Under the pieces are notes generated by a model. It searched no databases, had not been told where the DNA came from, and saw only the letters and a program-made list of their open reading frames with translations. This document shows, piece after piece, positions 35,131 to 44,560 of a stretch of 64,000 nt of DNA. How positions within the stretch are numbered: position 1 is the stretch's first letter; every line of letters starts with the position of its first letter. Location: contig WTXI01000177.1 in the NCBI GenBank assembly GCA_022376515.1, positions 1 through 64,000 on the forward strand, written 5' to 3'. A program made the translations under genes and the position numbers. The stretch is from Lactifluus volemus (taxonomy: Eukaryota; Basidiomycota; Agaricomycetes; Russulales; Russulaceae).

Positions 35131-35148
35131 GCCTAGGAGAGAGGGTAC
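35131..35148 (+). other. Polypurine tract of inner element
   Basis: Purine-rich AGGAGAGAGGGTAC directly before the 3' LTR at 35149. This is the usual site of plus-strand priming. The outer element has a similar tract (AGAGAGGGGGTAT on the minus strand) next to 24419. Confidence 0.7.
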
Positions 35149-36083
35149 TGTTACGGTTATGCGGGCCGCCCAGCCCATTCCTTACTGTTTCCGTCTGATT
35201 TTCGACTTGTGTTGTGACCTAGGATCCCTTTCCTTGGCCAGCCCCCTCTGTTCCGCTTCTAGGGGCTGTGCGTCGCCGTTTTGGACGTGTATTTGACTCA
35301 GGGATCGTGACTCAAATCTTGAGTCAGCGTTCTTGACTCAGATCTTGAGTCAGACGCACTGAGTCAGTTCTTGAGTCATCAGAACTGACTCAGGTCCTTA
35401 GTCAATAGTCTTGACTTCGCTACTGTACTGTGACCCTTGTAGGATAGTTGGCTGGCCCTCTGTACGCATAAATAGGGCCCTGTAGACGAGCTAAAGCCCC
35501 AGCTTCAGCTTCGTCTAGAATCGCAGTTCATTGTCTCCTGCCCACACTCGCATCGCATCTTCTCCTCTCTTCTTGTGAACCCCCTCTTCGTACCTTGATC
35601 CAGGTACTTCGCGCCACGATCAGACATCTGTGAACTTGTTCCATTTCTGTGAAACAAGTCCCCAGACGCCTGAACCCTAATACGAACGCGCTGTGAGAAG
35701 TAGTCTCCACTTCTCACCCCGCGTCCGCCCTCGAACCTTAGTTCAACCTCTCACGAGTGTCCTTGGAAGGCAAGCATCTCTTGCATTCCAATTACACTCG
35801 CGCCCGTGTTGCGGTTGAACCTACACATCGTCTTTCATCCATCTGCCACCGTCTATCCTTTTTAGGAACGGTAACTCCGACCATCACGTGCGCCGGCCCG
35901 TGCTAACCGCTTCACGCGATACAAACCCCCGAGAGTTCGCACAGTCAAGTCTACTCCTCTGGGACCTTGTCTGCACGTGCTAGAATCGACTATTTGGTGT
36001 TGCTAGTCTTGTCTGACTCGCCACAGCAAATAGCCAACCAGAACGACGCTCACTTCGAGCCACAGTCCCTGCGAACCGTGACA
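35149..36083 (+). repeat. 3' LTR of inner element
   Basis: 935 bp, TGTTACGG...CCGTGACA, near-identical to 27619-28550, with the same TGASTCA array from 35294. Confidence 0.93.
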
Positions 36084-37619
36084 ATCGCTAGTGACTGCCT
36101 TGATTAGTTGATCCACCGCCTGTGTACATTCCTCTGTCCACTCGAACTTGGTGGTCTTTTTCAATAGATTGGTTAGAGGTCTAGCGACATTGGCAAACCC
36201 TGGAATAAACTGCCGTTGGTAGCCCAAGACTCCGAGCGTACTGCGGACTTCTCGTACTGACTTCAGCTGGCGCGGCCACTCTTCTAGCCCGTGTTTCTTG
36301 CTAGGGTCAATGCAGATAGTGCCTTGGTCGATCACGTATCCCAGGAACTCAATTTCCCTTTTGGCGAACTGGCATTTCTCTGGTTTCAGGAAGAGCGACT
36401 CCTTTTCCAGAATTTCCAGATATTCCTTGGTGATTTGGTCGTGTAATTCTGGGTCGTCAGGGGTCACGATAAGGAAGTCGTCCAGGTACCAGTGGACCCA
36501 GCGGGGGTATTTCTTCTTTAGGTTAGCAAAGATGCGATCCGCCATCCTCTGGAAGGCGGCAGGCGCATTGCACAACCCAAAGGGCATGACTTTAGCTTCG
36601 AACAGCCCCTCATCCGTCTTTACTGCCGTGATCCATTGGCTATCTGGATGAATTCGAATGTTGTAGTATCCATCCCTAATGTCAAATTTGGACATTAGTT
36701 TGGCATCTCCCATTTGATCGAAGATTGTGTCGATGCGGGGGAGGGGATACACATCTTTCACCGTCCATTCGTTCACTTTTCTATAGTTGTAGACTGGTCG
36801 TAGCTTCCCGTCCTGTTTCTTGATGTAGAAGAAAGGGCTGGACCACGTGGATTTCGACCTTGTGACATATCCTTTGGCCTGCTGTTCTGTAAGGAACGTT
36901 CTCATGGACTTGGTCTCTTCCGCCGTCAACTTGTAGGTCTTGCAATTGATGGTTTTTGGCGCGTCCGGCAGCAGGGTGATAACCAGGTCCTCTGGGCGCG
37001 AAGGGGGAAAACGTTTTGCCTCTTCTTCCGAGAAGACTTTGGCATATTTTTGGAATTGCTCTGGGACCGTTACCTTGTTTTGCCCCTTCCCTTCTCGCTG
37101 TGCCCATTGCTGGCTGAAGCTTGATTTGCACACTTTTATCCTTCGTGCTGCCCATTTTAACTTCTAACTTCGTCCCGTGGTGGAGAGTTTAATAGGTGGG
37201 CCTCGGACTTTTCCTTCCTTCCAATTGATCTGTGGGTCGAACTCCCGTAACCAGGGATACCCCAAGATAATTCGATCTTCGCCTAAGTTTGTGATGTAAA
37301 AGATTTGTGCGGCTTCTCTGCGTCCCTTGAGGATGTTGAGGAGGCAGTAGCTGGTGATTTTACCGTCTTGATTCTCCGTCCCGTCTACGTTGAACACCGT
37401 TCGTGGTTCCTGGAGGTCTATGGATCCCAGGCCTAGTTTTTCCACCATCCTTGGGTCGATGAAGTTTTCTGTAGCACCACTGTCGAGTAATGCTTTTTCG
37501 GCAGCCATCTTGGTCGCACTCGTGAACGATAGGGGAATGTCCAGTGTATTGGTTCTCGAGATACGACATATTTGAGTAAGACGGGCTCGCACCCAGGCTG
37601 CATGGGTCGAGCCATTCAA
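36084..37619 (-). pseudogene. Outer element pol, proximal part: protease and reverse transcriptase
   Basis: Minus strand. The protease frame begins at the gag-pol junction (37619) with GSTHAAWVRA and has the active-site block LLDSGATENFIDP, running to about 37164. A separate frame (37133-36084) carries RT: FPPSRPEDLVITLLPDAP, FFYIKKQDGKLRPVYNYR, MPFGLCNAPAAFQRM, the catalytic WYLDDFLIV, then the connection block VREVRSTLGVLGYQRQFIPG. A frame change lies between protease and RT near 37140-37165. RT ends at AVTSD, exactly at the inner element's insertion point; the following residues in this frame are LTR sequence. Confidence 0.88.
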
Positions 37620-39615
37620 AAATCCTCTTCTTCTACCAGCCCATCCAAGGCGCCGTTGAAGGCTCCTTTCCCAATCTTGGCTCTGATGCTTCTGAGCATC
37701 TGGATGGGGTCTTCATTGTCACTGACTTGCGTGGTTTCGTCATCCTCCTTCTTGTTGGCTCTAGCCCTGGGCTGCTGTGGCGGTTTGGGATTGTTTTGTC
37801 CTTTCTTTTTAGGGCAATCCCTGGAGAGGTGGCCCTGTTCTTTGCAGAAGAAACACCGCCCCTCCCTCCTCAGCCTCTGCTTCTCGTCCGCCTTGGCTGA
37901 GTCAGTTCTAGTGACGTCGATGTCCATGGCCCAAGGGTCTTTCTGAGGAGGGGTTTCCTTCTTTTTGGCCATGAGTTGGCTGGCCCACCAGGGAACGTCC
38001 TTCCTGAAGCTGATTTCATGCTTCAATTGTTGGTACGCATCGTGGTGCTGAGTGGCCAACTCCTGCCAGCCTCTTAAGGTGTTTGGGTTGGCCCCTACTT
38101 GTTTGAGCATGCTGGTGAGGAGCCCTAGGTCTAGTCCTCTCTTGTACATTCTGATGGTGCCATTGCTGTCGGCGTCCCATCCTGCCTTCTTCCTGAGACG
38201 ATTAAATTCGGCCGTATACTGGGCCAGGTTTCCTTTCTTCATCTCTAAATGCTCCAGTCTTGTGATTGCATCGTCTTCTTCGTTAGTGTCTTTGAAGGCA
38301 TTGTCCAAAGCATCTTCGAAATTGATCCAGAGGATTTCTGCATTTTCCCCATGCTGGACCACTTCTTGCTCGATTGTGTCCAGGTAATCTTGCACCCATG
38401 CTGACACCAAAGGTCCTTTGACCATTCCTAGCATCGTCATGACGCGATTGTAGGGGACGAGCATGTCGTCGTGGTTTCGATTGATGGCTTTGTACATCCT
38501 CTATTCGGTCTTGAAGACGTCGTACAGACTCTTGTCTCCTTTGAACGGTGTAGGTGGAATCCCTTTTAGGCCATTTCTTGGAGGGGCAACTGGTTGGGCC
38601 CCGACTGCTGCCGCTGCCGCACCTCCGCCCCCACCGCCACCACCACCGCCACCACCGCCACCACCGCCACCACCTCCACCACCACCTCCACCTCCACCGC
38701 CTCCACCACTCTGGCTTGGTCCGGCCATTGCCGTGGTTTGGGTTGGCTGTGTCAGAGTTGCTGAGTGAGTAAACATGGGGGTTGGCGAAGTGATGCTAAG
38801 GGCACTCATGGCATGGTCTATGGGGGTGACTGGTGTGATCAATCTTGGCTCCTCGTTCTCTTGCGTGGGCGGGGGTTCTCTGTTTTGGCTGTCATTAGAG
38901 GAGGAGTCTCCTCCTGCCGAATCCTGTTGGGGGGACGTTGCTCCATCTCCATCCTCGCTCTCATTTTCACTGGCTTCTGATGTTTGCATGGACGGGGGGA
39001 GAGCTAGCTCATTGAGGATGTAATCGTACTTGGTGAACTTCATCGTAGGATCGGTCCAATACTCGCTGTTTGACCAATAGATGTTGTACCACCGGTTGTT
39101 GATGAATTCACAGGGGGATCTGTACTTGGTTCTTGATCCTTTCTCTACGTGGTAGGAGTGATAGGTTGTCGGTTTCTGGTAAAGTTGGTGCGTTTGTCTT
39201 CTATCTTCCAAGAATCTGATGCTTCCTTTCTGTTCGATGGTTAGGTCGTCGTCCTCTCTGGGAATGACTCTAGTTCCTAGGTCGTCTTCGTTTGTATCCC
39301 AGACAACGATCAAAGACCCGTCGTTATTCCTGTCCAGCCTTGCGTGTGAAAGGCGATATGATCCCCCGGTAGATAGAGGATCAACGTGTTTCCTTGTTCA
39401 GATTGGAACAATTCTGTTCCTGCACCCAAGATTGCTTCTAGGTGCCCGATGGTGTGTACGCAGGAAATGCTGACTTCTTTCCAGCACCTTTGCTCCGATC
39501 TTCGTTTGGCGTTATACTGTTTCTGTATTGCCTCGTTCTTGTTCAAGTGTGCGTCAATCAACAATTCTTTGATTCGCAGGTAGATTGGTTGTTGTAGATA
39601 GTCCCAGGTGGACAT
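37616..39615 (-). pseudogene. Outer element gag (in-frame stop and frame change)
   Basis: Starts MSTWDYLQQPIY at 39615, 12 bases inside the primer-binding site. After about 100 codons the frame changes near 39310 to one encoding RSPCEFINNRWYNIYW, an acidic Ser-rich linker, and an unbroken run of about 30 glycines followed by AAAAA (about 38620-38705). Core Gag follows (PPTPFKGDKSLYDVFKTE, then after a TAG at 38501-38503 MYKAINRNHDDML). It continues with WVQDYLD, LEHLEMKKGNLAQYTAEFNR and a CCHC knuckle CFFCKEQGHLSRDC (about 37860-37815). It ends GAT TTT TGA at 37616-37624. The TAG stands where a coding codon is expected, consistent with a single C-to-T change. Confidence 0.85.
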
Positions 39616-39626
39616 CTACTGGTGAG

Positions 39627-39638
39627 AGCTTCGGCTTT
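39627..39638 (-). other. Self-complementary primer-binding site of outer element
   Basis: On the minus strand AAAGCCGAAGCT directly follows the 5' LTR. It is the exact reverse complement of AGCTTCGGCTTT at 39871-39882 (minus strand), which starts 33 bp after TATAAG (39910-39915). Same self-priming geometry as the inner element. Confidence 0.75.
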
Positions 39639-40153
39639 TGTTACGGCTCGACTAGGGCCGGGTCCCAACAAGGGTTCTGGTTGTTCTGGTCTCTCCTAAG
39701 ACCTGGGCTCAGGGACACTCCAAGTGTCGACACGCTGAGTCCTGTGGTGTTGTAGCACAACCACCAAGCTTCGATGACCCTACTAGGGCGTATAGGAGGG
39801 TAAGAGAAGAGAGGGAAGAGGAGAGGAGAAGTTCTGGTCTTTCAGGAGAGGAAACGAGTCGATTCAGGTTAAAGCCGAAGCTGGGGTACGAGCTACCAGC
39901 TGAGGCCTACTTATACAATGTACGCTAATTGTTCTACCAAACTAGGGTGGACAATAAGCAAGGAGTCAAGACAATAGAACGCGAGAACAATAGAGACTCA
40001 GAACAATAACACTGGACTTAACTGGGACAGACAATAGCGCAATCAGAACAATAGAACAGTCAGCACAATAGAGACAATGTGGACGGGACGTCATCAGGAT
40101 GAGTAAGCGGGTTAGGGAAGCATAAGGTCCAACGCGTCCTGCATTCCGTAACA
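39639..40153 (-). repeat. 5' LTR of outer element
   Basis: 515 bp. On the minus strand: U3 with the ACAATA array, TATAAG at 39910-39915, predicted RNA start near 39882, then R-U5 to 39639. Confidence 0.93.
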
Positions 40154-40165
40154 GTGTGCACAAGC

Positions 40166-41037
40166 TATTGTAGTATTAATTACAATATCAGGGGACTGCC
40201 ACCAATCCCAAAAGTGACTGCACCAACACAGACAATGAGAACTTGAACAACACCCCAAGTGTCTAGAAACATGGCCTGGATGTGTTTTACTTTGATCTTG
40301 TTGTGCTCTTTTGTTTCATTCAATTTATCTCATTACTACTTTGTTTTGACTGATTTGATCTCTATTTTATGGTCTCAAAGCATGCAGAAAAGGAGCTATC
40401 ATGTCCATGTGATATGCCCCATTTCCTTTTTTGGCCTGTAGCAACTAGCAAGTTCAACAAGATACTGTCTTTGTTTCTACCTTTAAAAACAAATTAATGA
40501 ATGTATTAAATACAGGCCAAAAATGCCCCTTTAAATGTAACAAGTTGCCCCATTCTGTGCCTTCTCATATCTCATGCTCAAAAATCTTCCTAACTTAAAG
40601 CCCCATATCCCTTGTCATACTATATGACCATTGGCAACTTGAGGAATTTATCTTAAATCCATTAAATCCACTGTAAGAGACAAGCTGATGGAATAAGAAG
40701 TAGACCAGGACCATATCAACTTCCAGGCATGAGAAAGCCTGAGTTGGAGGGAGCACCGTATTGAACAGTAGCGCTACAATAGTTGTCGCTACGGAATCAT
40801 GGATTAATCATGCATTGATCCGAACAACACGTCGGCGCGGCAATGCCGACGACTGCGTAAGTTGACCGGAGGTCCGGAGCCGAGCCGAACATCTACTAAC
40901 CACTAGTACCGGAGTGGATGGAATGCGCAGAAGTCTTCTCAGAAGTCACAACCTAGATTATAAAATCTAGGGGTGCTGGCATAGTAGGAGACCCGGACTA
41001 GGATACCTCCTTTTCTCGTGTCTATCGTGTCTATCAT
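40166..41037. other. AT-rich intergenic sequence and P450 promoter
   Basis: 40170-40730 is clearly more AT-rich than the surroundings, with no supported frame. It may be the rest of a transposon to which the foldback arm belongs. From about 40740 the composition returns to the gene-like level, and 40960-41037 is the P450 leader. Confidence 0.45.
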
Positions 41038-43112
41038 ATGGCCATCGTCTCGCTAGTGTCCGTCCTCGATCTTTTTGCTGCTTTATGGTTTCTTTCTACT
41101 CTTTGGGCCATCTGGGACTATCGAAGGCGGGGAGGACTACCCTATCCTCCTGGTCCGCAACCTTTACCTATCATTGGAAATCTTCTCGATATTCCAAAGG
41201 AGTTTTCCTGGCTCGCATATACTTGCCTTTCCGAAAAATATGGTATGATTTTTGTCATCGTAGCAGTTCGTGTTATGATTTCTGTCACAGGGAATATCTT
41301 GTCCTTCAACGTTTTTGGGCGGGTCATCGTTGTACTGAATAGTGTCGAAGTCACCAAGGATCTCCTGGAGAAGCATGGGGACATCTGCTCTGATCGCCCC
41401 GAGGTTCCAATCTTTGAGATGTATGTGCTTTTATTAAAGTGCTCGGACCTTCTGAACAACCTGGCACAGGACAGGATGGCAGTGGCTTGTGTCGATCGCT
41501 AGATACGCAGAGCCATATCGCATGGCACGCAAGATTCTTGATCGTGGCCTTCGCCCGGGGGCCGTGGCACAATATCGCCCCATGCAACAGTCCAAGACAC
41601 GCATTCTCCTTACTCGATTATTAGAACATCCGCGTGAGTGGGAAGCACATTTCGAGCTGTGAGCATAGGTGCTTCTCCTTTACATAGCCCATGACCATTG
41701 ACAACTTTTCAGTATGCAAGGCGAACTGATATTAGCTATGACATATGGATACGAACCCCAAGGGCGGACTGACAGGAAGGTCGAGGTTGCCCGGAAGTTT
41801 TCTGACTTTGGGTCTGAAGTGGGTCTACCGGGTGCTTTGCTCGTCAATGATATTCCACTTTGTATGTGCCATGTCATATTTCAATGCGGGCGGAATTTTG
41901 TTCACGATCACAATTATAGTGCGTCACATCCCCTCTTGGCTACCTTGGTTGAGTTACAAGCCACTTGCTCGTTTAGGCTATGATTTAGGACAGGAGACCA
42001 TGCATGAACCCATTCGTTTCGTCAGAGAAAGCATGGTAAGCGAATATTTTGGGTGTCCGCATTCGTCCGAAGAGCACATCGTGTTCCATCTTTCTAGCTT
42101 GACGGCACAGCGAAACCTTCACTTGCTCTCGAAAATCTACAAGAGGCGGAGAAACTAAGTGGGTCAGAACGCAAGAGGACTGAGGAAACGATCGCGGGTG
42201 CCTTAGGGTCGATGTATGCAGGTCCGAGTCAGTACTTATTGGTGCGTGAATGTTTGACTGACATCATTTTCTGTAGCCGGGGCTGATACGGTACGTTAGA
42301 TGAGAAATCTTAAGCCAAGCTAACCTTTTAGCTCTATATTCTCGCTTTCTAGACAGTTGCAGCTCTCATGTCACTTCTCTTAGCTACTTTGCTCTACCCT
42401 GACGTACAGAAGAGGGCACAGGAAGAACTTGATGCTGTCACAGGACGAGAGCGGCTTCCAACTTTTGAGGATCGATCGAGGCTACCATTTGTCGATGCGG
42501 TATGCATGGAAGTCCTGAGGTGGAGACCCGTGGTCCCTTTGGGTGCGTCCATCTAATGGCCAGTCACTCGTCCGGGACATCTGATATCTGTATCACCGGT
42601 AGCTGTCCCTCACGCGACCACAGAAGACATTGTCTACAAGGGCTACTTTATCCCGAAAGGTGCGTACTTTAACTCGAAAATCTATTCCCGTATTTATTGA
42701 TGCATGCTATAAGGTGCGTTGGTGATCGGAAATGCATGGTGGGTCGCCTTTATCTGGTACCGAGACCAGCGCCAGTGCCGATTGCTGTCTATCCAGGGCA
42801 ATCTTGCATGACCGTTCTGTGTATCCGGAGCCAGACGCCTTTAAACCTGAGCGGTTCCTCAATCCGAATGGGAGCTTGAGGGAGGATCCGATATTACTAT
42901 CAACATTTGGTTATGGAAGACGTATCTGTCCTGGGAGACATTTTGTCGATGCGACGTTGTTCATCACTGTCGCGTCATTGTTTTCAGTTTTCAGCATCCA
43001 AAAGGAGCAGGGCTCAGAGACAGAGTCCTTTACTTACAGCTTTACGGGCTCGATCGTGAGGTATGGTTATATCCTTCAGAGAGGGACAGGCATCTCATTG
43101 AACCTCCTGTAG
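41038..43112 (+). CDS. Cytochrome P450 monooxygenase (basidiomycete microsomal type)
   Basis: Heme-thiolate monooxygenase, predicted ER-anchored. It starts MAIVSLVSVLDLFAALWFL, a membrane anchor, then the hinge GLPYPPGPQPLPIIGNLL. After removing about nine short introns the family blocks follow: GNILSFNVFG, DLLEKHGDICSDRP, WQWLVSIARYAEPYRMARK, LDRGLRPGAVAQYRPMQQ, LILAMTYGYEPQGR, the I-helix AGADT (split by an intron near 42290-42355), EVLRWRP (the ExxR motif, near 42510), VPHATTEDIVYKGYFIPKG, AILHDRSVYPEPDAFKPERF, and the heme loop FGYGRRICPGRH (42905-42940) with its Cys ligand. All signature residues are present and no frame break is needed. Substrate cannot be told; homologues are often annotated as O-methylsterigmatocystin oxidoreductase-like. 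The last dozen residues are uncertain. Confidence 0.9.
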
Positions 43113-43980
43113 TCGTCCAAATCCATTCCCGTGTTCCATCAACCCCAGAGATAAAAGGGCAGAAGAGCTTATTCTTGCCGACACCATGGCACGTTGACTT
43201 ATCGAGACTCATTTCATTTCAACTATCTCATAGAATCTGTATTCGACATGATTCAAGTTTACACAGTACCTTGGTCTGACGTGTCATTAGAAACTTATAA
43301 ACTAACAGGTGATCGACGATGAAGGTTCTACTTCACCACGCAAAGTGGAAATGTGCTTACATGTTACCGAAACGACAACTACTAAGCGTCTTTTGGTTTC
43401 TGAGTTCCTACAGCTACAAAGCAAAGGGCCAGAATGGGACTTTGAACTCAGGCGCGGAGAGACGTCGAAGTCGAAAAGCCTGAGCTGGTGTCTGCAGACC
43501 ATCGATATGCTATTCGAGGCCGTGAAGTTTGTCCTTACCAGCAACGCGGTATCGCGAAAGCAGATACTACCGAGTCGATTAGGCGACCATTAGGCCGAAT
43601 TATTTGATCTGAAGAGCCATGTTTATAACTTCAATTTTTTCCCTGGCCTTTGGAGGTTTACTCAAGCCATCACAATCAATAGAATTGTCCCTGAGACGGC
43701 ACTCTGGAAGAATAAATCGGGGTTGTCATGACGCTGGGTTCTCGATTGGTAACGTGATGTGAAATTACTTCGACCCCGCAACAGGGTTTACAGGGAGTCT
43801 CGTGTGACCACTAGCCGATACTCAGGGCCTCAGGCCGTAGCCTAGGTCTTGTTCGACAACGGAATGATGAAGGAAATATCTAAAAAGGTTACGCGTATTT
43901 CACATTCACTTCGCCAGAGTCATTCGCCTCCGGTCAAATCGGAAAACCAATTTCCAAAGACATTGAACAACGGGGTCTTA
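43113..43980. other. Intergenic between P450 gene and relic
   Basis: It holds one 94-codon frame at 43309-43593 (starting MIDDEGSTSP) without recognisable similarity. No further features seen. Confidence 0.4.
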
Positions 43981-43981
43981 G

Positions 43982-44560
43982 TTGTGTGTACTGTACGATT
44001 ACTGGTATGGCCTCGCTGTCCGCCCTCGGGGAGGATTAGCCTATCCTCTCGGTCCACGACATTTACCTATCATTGGAAATCTTCTCGATATTCCAAAGGA
44101 GTATTCCTGGCTCGCGTATACTCGCCTTTCCCAAAAATATGGTATGATTCTTTTCATAGTAGCAGTTCGTGTTACTGATTTGTGTGGGAGGGAATACCTT
44201 GTCCTTCCATGTTTTCGGCTCGGTCGTTGTCGTACTGAATAGTGTCGAAACCACCGAGAATGAATATCCTAGAGAAGCGTGAGGACATCTGCTATGATCG
44301 CCCTGAAGTCCCAATCGTTGAGATGTATACAGTTTCACAAGCACTCAAACACTCGAGCGTGCAAAATGACCTGGCTCAGGATAGAATGGCAGTGGTTTGT
44401 GCCAATCGCTAGATATACAGAGCCGTATCGCCTGGCACGCGTCCTCCTCGATCGTGGCCTTCGCCCTGGGGCCGTGGCACAATATCGCCCCATGCAACAG
44501 TCCAAGCCACGCGTCCTCACTCGATTGTTGGAAAATCCGCATATCGCACTGTGCGATAGG
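43982..44560 (+). pseudogene. Truncated P450 relic
   Basis: Copies the N-terminal third of the neighbour: GLAYPLGPRHLPIIGNLLDI, YSWLAYTRLSQKYG, then SVVVVLNSVETTE, a shifted REDICYDRPEVPIVEM, WQWFVPIARYTEPYRLAR, LDRGLRPGAVAQYRPMQQ and TRLLENP. The signal anchor, I-helix, ExxR and heme loop are absent and the frame is broken, so it cannot encode an enzyme. It is the remainder of a tandem duplication of the gene to its left. Confidence 0.85.

Larger units (their letters stand above)
27619..36083 (+). mobile_element. Inner Ty3/gypsy chromodomain retrotransposon
   Basis: 8465 bp with LTRs at 27619-28550 (932 bp) and 35149-36083 (935 bp), ends TGTTACGG...CCGTGACA, flanked by TSD ATCGC. It is inserted in opposite orientation into the outer element between RT and RNase H. 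Order: LTR, primer-binding site (28552-28562), gag (28738-30657, shifted frames), pol (30654-35111, fully open), polypurine tract (35131-35148), LTR. By eye the LTRs differ by about 9 substitutions and 3 single-base indels. Protein blocks and the gag-pol junction are homologous to, but well diverged from, the outer element, so it belongs to a related family, not the same one. Confidence 0.95.
27614..36088. repeat. Target-site duplication ATCGC around the inner element
   Basis: ATCGC at 27614-27618 and 36084-36088 directly abuts the inner LTR ends. Removing one copy plus the element restores the outer pol frame from AVTSD to PVLQRP. Confidence 0.92.
23905..40153 (-). mobile_element. Outer Ty3/gypsy chromodomain retrotransposon, interrupted and decayed
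   Basis: Two 515-bp direct LTRs (23905-24419 and 39639-40153) begin TGTTACGG and end CCGTAACA, and a 5-bp target duplication GTGTG lies at 23900-23904 and 40154-40158. Read on the minus strand, the order is 5' LTR (right), primer-binding site, gag, protease, RT, [inner element], RNase H, integrase, chromodomain, polypurine tract (CTAGAGAGGGGGTAT), 3' LTR (left). Without the 8465-bp insert and one TSD copy, the element is about 7.8 kb. The LTRs differ at about 3 positions by eye. Gag has an in-frame TAG and the integrase region several frameshifts, so the copy is non-autonomous. Domain order RT-RNaseH-INT-chromodomain places it in the chromovirus branch of Ty3/gypsy. Confidence 0.93.
23544..40165. 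repeat. Imperfect inverted-repeat (foldback) sequence split by a retrotransposon
   Basis: The left arm, about 23544-23715, starts GCTTGTGC and runs through CAGTGATGACAA, TCAAATATGACACAATG and CTGTGCAGAGGCAG. The same landmarks occur in reverse complement in the right arm, from CTGCCTCTGTGCAG (about 23750) to TTGTCATCAG and CACTG at 23900. The closing GCACAAGC lies at 40158-40165, beyond the retrotransposon. Arms are about 170-190 bp, imperfect, with a short central loop near 23725. The gypsy element inserted into the right arm. It could be a MITE-like or foldback element. Its ends beyond the arms are not defined. Confidence 0.6.

Noticed and set aside
38463..38772. Poly-Pro and poly-His frames on the plus strand
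   Set aside because: Antisense readings of the poly-Gly stretch in outer Gag.
43309..43593. 94-codon frame between P450 gene and relic
   Set aside because: Starts with ATG but has no similarity, no splice context and sits between duplicated segments; could be chance.
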